Assembly: GCA_016234555.1 (NCBI GenBank)
Contig: JACRBJ010000032.1
Location: 248,001 to 312,000, forward strand
Direction: 5' to 3'
DNA length: 64,000 nucleotides
Source: Chloroflexota bacterium
Lineage (GTDB): Bacteria > Chloroflexota > Anaerolineae > Anaerolineales > Villigracilaceae
A program made the translations under genes and the position numbers. The first letter of the stretch is position 1, and each line of letters begins with the position of its first letter. The notes beneath the pieces were generated by a model. It did no database searches and was not told where the DNA came from. It saw only the letters and a program-made list of their open reading frames with translations. Positions 49,090-56,213 of the stretch are shown piece by piece.

Positions 49090-50352
49090 ATGAACCAGAA
49101 ACAACTCATAAAAGCCCGCGTCGATGAACAGGGACGGCTGGTATTCCCGCCTGAAATCGCTTCGCGCTTTGGCATCGAACCCGGCATCGAAATCCACTTG
49201 GACGAAGGCAGCAACGAGATCAGGCTGCTAAGACCCGTCACGCACCTGGCAAAAATCTACATCGAGGTGACCAATCTCTGCAACTTGGACTGTGTTACCT
49301 GCATGAGGAATGTTTGGGGAGAACCGCCTGGCAAGATGAGCGACCGTGCTTTCGAGCGCATCTTTGAAACGTTGAAGGGAATGTTCCCGCTGCCCACGGT
49401 TTTCTTTGGCGGGTATGGCGAACCGCTGATCCATCACAAACTTGTCGAATGGGTCGGGCGGATCAAGGCGCTGGGAGCCAGGGTTGAGTTGATCACCAAC
49501 GGGCTGCTGCTGACGGAGGAACGCTCGCTTCAATTCATCCGCGCCGGGTTGGATATGCTGTGGGTTTCGCTGGACGGTTCCTCCCCGGAAAGCTATGCCG
49601 ACGTGCGGCTGGGATCGTCGCTCCCGCAGGTGATCGAAAACTTGAAAACCCTGCGCCGCATCCGTTACAAAGCCACAGACATCGACAACAGCAAACCCAA
49701 TCTCGGCATTGCCTTTGTCGCCATGAAGGACAACATTGGGGATTTGCCGGAAGTCCTGCAACTGGGAATCAGCCTGGGCGCCAAACAATTTTCGATCAGC
49801 AACGTTCTGGCGCACACGCCCGAACTGTACGAACAGATTCTCTACAAGCGCACGGTTCACAGCACCGCCACGCGCCTGTCCACATCCATTCCATTGGTCA
49901 ATCTGCCGCGTATGGACTGGGACAACCTCACAAAAGACGTGCTGGCAGATATCTTTGCCCGCAAATATCGGCTGGAACTGGCTGGCTACGAGGTCAACCG
50001 CGCGGTGGATTCCTGTCCATTCATCGAGCAGGGAAGCACAGCCATCCGCTGGGACGGAAGCGTCTGTCCGTGCCTGCCGTTGCTGCATACCAACCAGAAT
50101 TATTTTGGGAAACAAATGCGCCGCTCGCAGACTTATTCGCTCGGCAATATTCTCGAAAAGGATTTGCTCGAAATTTGGAGGGATGAAAAATATGCCGACT
50201 TGCGGGAACGCATCCAGCGTTTCGATCACTCTCCCTGTACCTTCTGCAGCGGATGTGAACTTTCCACCGACAATGTGGAGGATTGTTTGGGGAATACCGG
50301 TCTTGCCTGCGGTGGTTGTCTCTGGGCGCAGGGTGTGATTCGTTGCCCGTAA
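49090..50352 (+). CDS. Tungsten-cofactor oxidoreductase radical SAM maturase
   Basis: The 420-residue protein opens with a SpoVT/AbrB-like segment (about 8-50: ARVDEQGRLVFPPEIASRFGIEPG), then the radical SAM core with CNLDCVTC near residue 65 and FFGGYGEPLIHH. A C-terminal SPASM-type region has the Cys set SCPF, SVCPCLP, CTFCSGC, DCLG and CGGC. This combination is typical of the maturases that accompany tungsten-type AORs. Its presence supports tungsten over molybdenum in the nearby enzyme. The exact reaction is not known. Confidence 0.9.
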   Translation: MNQKQLIKARVDEQGRLVFPPEIASRFGIEPGIEIHLDEGSNEIRLLRPVTHLAKIYIEVTNLCNLDCVTCMRNVWGEPPGKMSDRAFERIFETLKGMFPLPTVFFGGYGEPLIHHKLVEWVGRIKALGARVELITNGLLLTEERSLQFIRAGLDMLWVSLDGSSPESYADVRLGSSLPQVIENLKTLRRIRYKATDIDNSKPNLGIAFVAMKDNIGDLPEVLQLGISLGAKQFSISNVLAHTPELYEQILYKRTVHSTATRLSTSIPLVNLPRMDWDNLTKDVLADIFARKYRLELAGYEVNRAVDSCPFIEQGSTAIRWDGSVCPCLPLLHTNQNYFGKQMRRSQTYSLGNILEKDLLEIWRDEKYADLRERIQRFDHSPCTFCSGCELSTDNVEDCLGNTGLACGGCLWAQGVIRCP

Positions 50353-50379
50353 CATGACAAAACCCCTTTAACGGCATAC

Positions 50380-50458
50380 ACCGCGTTTTCACGCGGTGCA
50401 GCCAAAAGACCAACTCAGAGGGAGGAGAGAGTTTGGAAGAGTAACTTGCGGTTACTCA
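50380..50458. repeat. Two hairpins after the maturase gene
   Basis: CACCGCG and CGCGGTG (near 50380-50399) and GAGTAAC with GTTACTC (50440-50458) form small stems without T tracts. They lie in the gap between convergent genes and may give weak bidirectional termination. Confidence 0.4.
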
Positions 50459-50459
50459 A

Positions 50460-50678
50460 TTACACAGGGTCAAGGTCAGGGTTCGTGCCGCACAGGGAGC
50501 AGGTTGCCTTGTCCACCAAGTTACATTCGATGGCATTGGAACAACGACGGGCTACCACTCTCGGCGGCTGGTCTGGCAGGACTTCGGCGGGGTACACAAC
50601 CTGGTCTTCGATCTGGACTTCGTGACCAACGTGCTCACAATACTTGCTTTTTTCAACCTTCCAAATTTTTTCTGCCAT
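50460..50678 (-). CDS. Small cysteine-containing protein, possible zinc ribbon
   Basis: The 72-residue protein has four or five Cys: KYCEHVGHE, RRCSNAIECNLVDKATCSLCG. The last three could form a treble-clef-like or ribbon metal site with the early Cys/His. AGGAG lies 8 nt before the ATG. It stands alone on the minus strand next to the tungsten locus. Such small proteins often bind zinc; no function can be given. Confidence 0.72.
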   Translation of the reverse strand: MAEKIWKVEKSKYCEHVGHEVQIEDQVVYPAEVLPDQPPRVVARRCSNAIECNLVDKATCSLCGTNPDLDPV

Positions 50679-50734
50679 ATCTAAACTCCTAACAATAATG
50701 AACCAAGTGTAAAAGAAAAGGATTTATCGGGCTA

Positions 50735-50758
50735 GTGACAGGCGTCACGACCTGTCAC
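50735..50758. repeat. GTGACAGG inverted repeat
   Basis: GTGACAGG and CCTGTCAC flank an 8-nt centre that itself has GTCAC. It lies between the convergent ends of the small zinc-type gene's promoter region and the lipoprotein gene. No T tract is present. Confidence 0.45.
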
Positions 50759-50790
50759 GACGAAGTGCCTATTTTGGACATGATGTATCC

Positions 50791-52032
50791 TTATTTTTTT
50801 GCAAGGTGGTAGACGCTACCGGTATCGCTGGCAAAGTAGATTTCGCCCGATTCATCCTGCCCAAAGGTGGTGATGGTCGCGCCCGTCTCGAACATGACCT
50901 GGGATTGCCACTGACCATCGGATAGAATCAGACCCCAGATTTTGCCTGAGCAATAGTCGCCGTAGAGGTAGATTCCGTTCCATTCGGGCATCGCGCCGCG
51001 ATAGACGTATCCACCCGTGACGGAGCATCCGCCCACGCTGTGTCGGTACTCAACTACGGGAAGCAGCATCCCCGGTTGCAGCTCGCCGTCGTAGGCGTGA
51101 TTTCCCTCCATAACAGACCAACCAAAGTTTGCGCCGCCCGCCGAGTTGGCGGGGAGGTAATCGATTTCCTCCCAATCGTCCTGACCCACATCGCCGATCC
51201 ACAAATCGCCTGTGAGACGGTCGAAACTGATCCGCCAGGGATTCCGCAGACCATACGCCCAAACTTCGCTGCCGAAGGGATTATCAGTCGGGACAGAATA
51301 TGGATTGCCGCTGGTCACATCCAGCCGCAGGATTTTGCCAAGCAGGGAACTGGTGTTTTGTCCGTTCTTGTGCGGGTCGCCGGCGCTTCCCCCGTCGCCC
51401 AAACCGGCATAGAGATGCCCATCGGGACCAAATGCAAGCGCGCCGCCGTTATGATTTTTGTAGGGCTGTTCGATGATCAGCAGATACGTCTCGCTGTTTT
51501 TTCCGGCGGAGTTTCCGCTGGCTTCGAAGCGCGAGATGCGCGTGTGTTTGTCTGCGCCGGTGTAGTTGACGTAGAAATATCCGTTCGTTTCGTAGTCGGG
51601 GTGGAAAGCCAGACCGAGCAGCCCCATCTCATTCCCTTCCACACTCACGCGGTCGGCGATGTCGAGGAAGGGCGCTTCGAGCAGCTGACCGTTTTCGTAA
51701 ATGCGGATCAAGCCGCTCTTTTCAATGATGAACAACCTGCCCGAGCCGTCGTTGGCGGGTTGGATGTCCACCGGGCGATTCAATCCGTTGAGGATGGGCT
51801 GCCACTCGTAGTCTGCTGCGTTGGGGAAGGATGCGGCGTAGGCTGGCGGCAGCGCGGTGGAGGTGGCAAGCGGCTGGGGCTGGGATTCTGCCTGGGTAGC
51901 TGGCGCAGCCCCCTGTGGGGAATCAACTGTCGGCGGGGCAGGGACGATGGGGGTAATCGTCGGCACGACAGATCCCGTCAATCCATTGCAGGCAAGGATC
52001 GGCAGGGTCAACAAAATCAGCAGGCGTTTCAT
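50791..52032 (-). CDS. Secreted PQQ-dependent sugar dehydrogenase-like lipoprotein
   Basis: This 413-residue lipoprotein has a signal and lipobox (ILAC near 15), a Pro/Thr/Ala/Gln-rich linker (about 20-70) and a six-bladed propeller of the glucose/sorbosone dehydrogenase family: VDIQPANDGSGRLFIIEKSGLIRIY, GLLGLAFHPDYETNGYFYVNYT, HNGGALAFGPDGHLYAGLGDGG, GLRNPWRISFDRLTG and DYCSGKIW. Family members oxidise sugars with PQQ, but many, as here, cannot be shown to bind it. It overlaps the DUF1232 gene by one base. Confidence 0.9.
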   Translation of the reverse strand: MKRLLILLTLPILACNGLTGSVVPTITPIVPAPPTVDSPQGAAPATQAESQPQPLATSTALPPAYAASFPNAADYEWQPILNGLNRPVDIQPANDGSGRLFIIEKSGLIRIYENGQLLEAPFLDIADRVSVEGNEMGLLGLAFHPDYETNGYFYVNYTGADKHTRISRFEASGNSAGKNSETYLLIIEQPYKNHNGGALAFGPDGHLYAGLGDGGSAGDPHKNGQNTSSLLGKILRLDVTSGNPYSVPTDNPFGSEVWAYGLRNPWRISFDRLTGDLWIGDVGQDDWEEIDYLPANSAGGANFGWSVMEGNHAYDGELQPGMLLPVVEYRHSVGGCSVTGGYVYRGAMPEWNGIYLYGDYCSGKIWGLILSDGQWQSQVMFETGATITTFGQDESGEIYFASDTGSVYHLAKK

Positions 52033-52397
52033 CAGGGCTGCTTGTCGCTGACGTCGGTGGCTTCCGCATCCACCACTTCATCGCGCGGGTTGACTTCCAT
52101 GTTGCCCGCGAGCTCCTTCATGTGTTCAGCCACCACGGCAGGCGGGCAGAGTTCGGTAAACACGTAGGAGCCAAGCCAGAGGATGGCGGCATCGTCCACC
52201 GCGCCGATGAAAGGGATGGAAATCGCATCCACTGGAGAGACAAGATAAACCAGCGCGCCAATGGGAACGAGCTTTGCAAAGACGTTCACCCGGCTGTCGC
52301 CCATCAGTCGAAAGATAAGCTTGAGCTGATTGATTACGCTGCGTACCACACCACCCTGTTGCGATACCGTAAGGTTGGAAGGTTTCTTTTCGTCCAT
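52032..52397 (-). CDS. DUF1232 membrane protein
   Basis: The 121-residue protein has the DUF1232 core: LKLIFRLMGDSRVNVFAKLVPIGALVYLVSPVDAISIPFIGAVDDAAILWLGSYVF with two hydrophobic segments around the conserved SPVD and DD residues. The chosen ATG has AAGGAG 6 nt upstream; the longer frame would run into repeat sequence. Its function is unknown. It shares the last base with the start of the next gene, which implies a joint message. Confidence 0.85.
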   Translation of the reverse strand: MDEKKPSNLTVSQQGGVVRSVINQLKLIFRLMGDSRVNVFAKLVPIGALVYLVSPVDAISIPFIGAVDDAAILWLGSYVFTELCPPAVVAEHMKELAGNMEVNPRDEVVDAEATDVSDKQP

Positions 52398-52470
52398 TTG
52401 AATCTCCTTTGATGAATACATTATATTCGATTTGAAACTATCTACGAATTTGGGCGCGATGGGATGCGAG

Positions 52471-52494
52471 CTCAAAAGTCGGGAGACTTTTGAG
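52471..52494. repeat. CTCAAAAGTC inverted repeat
   Basis: CTCAAAAGTC and its complement flank a GGGA loop. The right arm overlaps the TTGAGT that serves as the likely -35 box for the next gene. Confidence 0.6.
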
Positions 52495-52511
52495 TCCACA
52501 AGCGCGGATGA

Positions 52512-52517
52512 TAAAAT
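52512..52517 (+). promoter_or_regulatory. -10 box giving a probable leaderless transcript (NYN gene)
   Basis: TAAAAT ends 6 nt before the ATG at 52524, so +1 falls on the start codon. A TTGAGT -35 box lies 16 nt upstream. Confidence 0.5.
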
Positions 52518-52523
52518 TGCCCC

Positions 52524-53000
52524 ATGCCTTACCTGGTGGATGGACACAACTTGATTCCCAAGGTGGGATTGCGGCTTGATTCACCCGACGATGAATTGCA
52601 ACTGGTCGCCATCCTGCAGGACTTTGCGCGGATCAAACGTCAGCAGGTGGAGGTATATTTCGACGGCGCTCCTGTCGGACAGTCGGGGACTCGCAGGCTG
52701 GGTACAATCCGGGCGCATTTTGTCCGGTTGGGACAGACGGCGGACAATGCCATCCGCGCGCGATTGGTCAGGATGGAAAAGGATGCAAGGAATTGGATCG
52801 TGGTTTCGTCGGACAGGGAGGTGCAGAGCGCGGCGCGGGCAAACCATGCCCAGTTCATCTCGTCGGAAGAGTTCGTGAAGATGTTGAGGGTGGCAAGGGA
52901 TTCAGTCCCCAAATCAAATGTGGATGACAAAACGCTTTCAGAAACGGAAGTGGATGAGTGGCTCGAAATCTTTCGTCAAGGGCGGAAACGATTAGGATAA
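52524..53000 (+). CDS. NYN-domain (YacP-like) RNA-binding or nuclease protein
   Basis: The 158-residue protein begins LVDGHNLI, the NYN/PIN-like motif with the first Asp, and has VEVYFDGAPV (second acidic pair), QTADNAIRARL (third) and WIVVSSDREVQSAAR (fourth). These form a magnesium site as in NYN nucleases related to YacP/Rae1. A C-terminal helix ends in VDEWLEIFRQGRKR. Transcription likely starts at the ATG, with no ribosome site. It has no close neighbours on this strand. Confidence 0.9.
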   Translation: MPYLVDGHNLIPKVGLRLDSPDDELQLVAILQDFARIKRQQVEVYFDGAPVGQSGTRRLGTIRAHFVRLGQTADNAIRARLVRMEKDARNWIVVSSDREVQSAARANHAQFISSEEFVKMLRVARDSVPKSNVDDKTLSETEVDEWLEIFRQGRKRLG

Positions 53001-53006
53001 TTATTA

Positions 53007-53047
53007 TCCGAATTCTAATCTTTTCTTAATCCAATTCGGACTGTTTT
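53007..53047 (+). terminator. Possible terminator of the NYN gene
   Basis: TCCGAATT and AATTCGGA form a stem with a T-rich loop, followed by CTGTTTTGG. A small GGATAATTATTATCC hairpin lies just before it at 52995. Confidence 0.45.
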
Positions 53048-53103
53048 GGTGTATATTTTGCTTACCGACACCTGCCCTCCCCTTTATTGGTATTTAGGTG
53101 TCC

Positions 53104-53149
53104 CCCGCCGCTTGATTTGCATGCCCCCCCCATGCTGATGAGCGGCGGG
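53104..53149 (-). terminator. GC-rich hairpin after the GT2 gene
   Basis: CCCGCCGCT and AGCGGCGGG form a 9-bp stem, and inner GCATG/CATGC flanks a run of eight C. It is directly after the stop of the GT2 gene on the minus strand, but no T tract follows, so termination efficiency is unsure. Confidence 0.5.
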
Positions 53150-53154
53150 ACCCT

Positions 53155-54087
53155 TTAATGGACCTGAAATCGTTCTTCGCGCTTTCGCAAAATTGCGGAA
53201 CGCAACCTCCCCAATCCAAATAAATTCAACAAAGCCGAAACAAGGATGTTCAACCGCGCCAGCGCCGTCGGCGGATGAATGAACAGCGCATGCATCCATG
53301 CGGATAGGGCTGCGGCGGACTGACCACCATCGAGCAGATAGCGGGAGTCTACGCGGTGGGCTGATGCGCGGGCACGACGGCTGACCTTTGCGAGCAGGGG
53401 CGCAAGCGACTCATCCCGTGTTGCGAAATCCAAAATGCGGAAGGCATCCCGCCCGAACTCGGCGGCTTTGGCGACGTTCTTCGCCTCGGGGTGATACCGC
53501 GCCGCCGCCCAGGTCTGATCCACGTGCAGGATTTGTCCCCGCTGGGCGATGCGAATCCACAAGTGATGGTCGAGCATGAAATGGAAGTTGGAGTCAAGTC
53601 CGCTGGCGGATTGCAGGGCGGAGCGGCGCATGAACACGGCAGGCTGACCGATGATCTGGAAGCAGAGCAGGTCTTCCAGCGTCAGTTGTTTGTAAATCAG
53701 GGTGTTGAAGGTTTTTCCGTGTTCATCCACGGCAAGCATGTTCCCGTAAACCAGCACAACGTCGGGACACTCCTCAAAGACCTTCGCCGCTGCGCTGATT
53801 GTCCCCGCCAGATAATAATCATCCGAGTTGAGCCACGCAACAATGTCGCCTGTGGCGCGCGCAAATCCCTTGTTGATGGCGTCCGCCTGCCCGCGATCTT
53901 TTTCGGAAACCCACCAGGCCAGTTTGTCGGCGTACTTTTTGATGACATCGACACTGCCATCCGTCGAGCCGCCGTCCACCACGATATATTCGATGCGCGG
54001 ATAATCCTGGCTCAAAACAGAGTTGATGGTCTGCTCGAGATAGGCAGCCTGATTGAAGGATGGGGTGATGATGGAGACGAGGGTCAT
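53155..54087 (-). CDS. GT2-family glycosyltransferase
   Basis: This 310-residue protein has a GT-A fold: VSIITPSFNQAAYLEQTINSVLSQDYPRIEYIVVDGGSTDGS at the N-terminus, DRGQADAINKGFARATGDIVAWLNSDD with the DxD-type motif, and QPAVFMRRSAL then DHHLWIRIA. The C-terminal 100 residues are basic and may touch the membrane. It overlaps the following membrane protein gene by four bases. It would transfer a sugar from a nucleotide donor in the cytoplasm to an unknown acceptor. Confidence 0.93.
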   Translation of the reverse strand: MTLVSIITPSFNQAAYLEQTINSVLSQDYPRIEYIVVDGGSTDGSVDVIKKYADKLAWWVSEKDRGQADAINKGFARATGDIVAWLNSDDYYLAGTISAAAKVFEECPDVVLVYGNMLAVDEHGKTFNTLIYKQLTLEDLLCFQIIGQPAVFMRRSALQSASGLDSNFHFMLDHHLWIRIAQRGQILHVDQTWAAARYHPEAKNVAKAAEFGRDAFRILDFATRDESLAPLLAKVSRRARASAHRVDSRYLLDGGQSAAALSAWMHALFIHPPTALARLNILVSALLNLFGLGRLRSAILRKREERFQVH

Positions 54088-55616
54088 TTTCGCAGGTCGT
54101 ACAACACGTAACCATCCCCTTCGGCGGCGATGGGATATTGCGACAGGATTTCCTTCAGGCCAGGCTGTTTATCCAGTTGTCCGAAAGCCGTGACGAGAAA
54201 ATATTCCTTGCCAGTGGTCAAGTCGGAAAAATCACTTACATCCTGCCCTCCGCCGCGCATTTCGCTCAGATCGGTGCTTAAACGCCAGAGGCTAACTTTT
54301 CGCCAACCAAAAAGCATCAGGCGGTAACCGTAATCCTGGGTCAGGGCAATCACGTCGGCGTCGGCGGGAATCACATCCCCGACCTGCTTCCAGAACGCGG
54401 GTTCGTGGCGGAAGTCCTCGGCGATGAGGACGGAGCGCGCAACCCAGGATTGATACCCGATGACAGCGACGATCAACCCGACGGCGCTCACGCGCCATGC
54501 CCAGCCCTGACCTGACACTCTTTCGATGAGCGGATCCACCGCCGAAGCCAGTCCCAGTGCAATAATGGGAATCAGTTGAATATGATAATAGCTGTGCGTG
54601 TACATCTGAAAAGGTAGAGCGAGTCCATAAATAATGTAACCAGCCCACAACCCGATCAATAGCCAACGCAATCGCGGAGTTGAAACCAGCGTACCGGCAA
54701 GACTGAGGAAAATCACGGCCAAGCCAAAGAGATGGCTAATAAAAGCCAGCCAACTGGAATAAAAATCTGCACTGGAGAGAAGTTTCATCATCGCCACAGA
54801 CCAGTTGACAATGTATTCTGTATTATTGCCTGGGTGAATAACGACATAAAATAAAAACGGCGGCAAAACAGTCAGCGTGAACATTGTCCACACCTGCGTG
54901 GATTTCCAAAACCTGGATTTCAGCGTGAACAATACAATCGCAACTGCGGCACCCGCGACAAGGAAGACAATAATTGCTTTTACCAGTACGGCAAAGCCGA
55001 GTAAAAGTCCGGCGGAGATTGCCCACTTCCAGGTCTTTTCTCTGGAGTACGAGAGCTTGTTGCCAGGTGTGGGAGCAAGTTCCTGTGCTCCGCAGCTTTC
55101 ACTCCAACGATAAAGAAAATATATGCCAGCTACAAGCGCCGATGTCATCAAAGGATCCGGCTGGAAGGAACGACTTGCCTGTACAGAAAAGGGCAAAACA
55201 AGATAATACGCAAGTCCAAGTAATGCAGCCCAGTGAGAGACCGCACGGCGCACCAAATCGAATAAAGCCACACCAGCCAGCAACCAGAAAAAAGTCTCCC
55301 ACATGCGCGGAACTGCATAACTTTCACCGCCGGTTAACATATATGTAAACGCGACAACAGACTCAATGATTGGCGGTTCATATTGTGCGGTTGTATTTCG
55401 AAAGACTTGAGCAAGGTCTTTTGTCTGTTGGTCTGCATTTGGAAGCAGTGAATAATAAATACCGCGCGCAACGATGGTGTTGCGTAGCTGACGCGTAGGA
55501 TGAAAGTCCAATGGCGGGTCGGTGATGTCGATCAGACGCAGGACTCCACCGAGGGCGAGGAGAAGGATGAGGGTCAGGAACCAGGTTGAAGGTCTAAAAT
55601 GATGTGAGGTTTGCAT
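54084..55616 (-). CDS. GT-C-like membrane protein (PMT/ArnT-like)
   Basis: The 510-residue polytopic protein has about 11 hydrophobic segments. The first loop, RLIDITDPPLDFHPTRQLRNTIVARG, carries acidic residues as in GT39 mannosyltransferases. Other features are YEPPIIESVVAFTYML and SRSFQPDPLMTSALVAGIYFLYRWS. The soluble end is a small alpha-beta domain. The start at MQTSHH has GTGAGG upstream; the longer frame is not supported. It is paired with the GT2 gene and probably glycosylates from a polyprenyl donor at the outer side. Confidence 0.85.
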   Translation of the reverse strand: MQTSHHFRPSTWFLTLILLLALGGVLRLIDITDPPLDFHPTRQLRNTIVARGIYYSLLPNADQQTKDLAQVFRNTTAQYEPPIIESVVAFTYMLTGGESYAVPRMWETFFWLLAGVALFDLVRRAVSHWAALLGLAYYLVLPFSVQASRSFQPDPLMTSALVAGIYFLYRWSESCGAQELAPTPGNKLSYSREKTWKWAISAGLLLGFAVLVKAIIVFLVAGAAVAIVLFTLKSRFWKSTQVWTMFTLTVLPPFLFYVVIHPGNNTEYIVNWSVAMMKLLSSADFYSSWLAFISHLFGLAVIFLSLAGTLVSTPRLRWLLIGLWAGYIIYGLALPFQMYTHSYYHIQLIPIIALGLASAVDPLIERVSGQGWAWRVSAVGLIVAVIGYQSWVARSVLIAEDFRHEPAFWKQVGDVIPADADVIALTQDYGYRLMLFGWRKVSLWRLSTDLSEMRGGGQDVSDFSDLTTGKEYFLVTAFGQLDKQPGLKEILSQYPIAAEGDGYVLYDLRK

Positions 55617-55699
55617 GTTTTTATCTGGAAAATTATAGCATGAGATAACAGTCGAAGAAGCGGCGGACAATTCACCTCCCATACTCCATTCATCCCCTG

Positions 55700-55705
55700 T
55701 ATAAT
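55700..55705 (+). promoter_or_regulatory. -10 box near the HAD gene start
   Basis: TATAAT ends 8 nt before the ATG at 55714, which allows a leader of only about 2 nt. No good -35 box was seen. Confidence 0.4.
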
Positions 55706-55713
55706 GGGATGGC

Positions 55714-56184
55714 ATGATTAAATTCAACGTCCCCGGTCGAGGCGATTACGAACTCGAACATCTTGTGATGGATGTAAACGGCACACTGGCAATCGACGGT
55801 CAACTCATGGATGGTGTGGCGGCGAAGGTCGCATCCCTGCGTGAGAGTTTGACGATTCACCTGCTCACAGCGGACACGCATGGAAAACAGGCTGTCATCG
55901 ACCGTCAACTTGGCTTGGTCGCTGTGCGAATCGCAGCCGGTGGCGAGTCAACGCAAAAGGCTGAATACGTCCGCAAGCTCGGCAGTGAAAGGGTTGTCGC
56001 CATCGGACAGGGCGCAAACGACGCGGAGATGCTCGCGACGGCGCAACTTGGAATTTGCGTCATGTCGATTGAGGGAGTCGCAAAGGAAAGCCTGTTCGCC
56101 GCTGACTTGATTGCCCCGGACATTTTCATCGCGCTGGGATTGCTGGAAAAGCCCCTGCGGATTGTTGCAAGTTTGAGAAAATAA
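55714..56184 (+). CDS. Small HAD-family (soluble P-type ATPase-like) protein
   Basis: The 156-residue protein resembles the phosphatase part of P-type ATPases: MDVNGTLAIDGQL carries the first nucleophile Asp, but the usual second Asp of DxDGT is Asn here. HLLTADTHG supplies the Thr, and GQGANDAEML the late acidic pair. Related small proteins (COG4087) have unknown roles. Loss of the acid/base Asp may lower phosphatase activity or leave only phosphoryl transfer. It may be translated from a nearly leaderless message. Confidence 0.85.
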   Translation: MIKFNVPGRGDYELEHLVMDVNGTLAIDGQLMDGVAAKVASLRESLTIHLLTADTHGKQAVIDRQLGLVAVRIAAGGESTQKAEYVRKLGSERVVAIGQGANDAEMLATAQLGICVMSIEGVAKESLFAADLIAPDIFIALGLLEKPLRIVASLRK

Positions 56185-56200
56185 AGTAACTGTCACTTGG

Positions 56201-56206
56201 TAAAAT
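56201..56206 (+). promoter_or_regulatory. -10-like box near the DUF389-like gene start
   Basis: TAAAAT ends 7 nt before the ATG at 56214, in the 29-nt gap after the HAD gene. The case is weaker than at 24113 or 52512 because transcription may also come from upstream. Confidence 0.3.
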
Positions 56207-56213
56207 AAACGCC

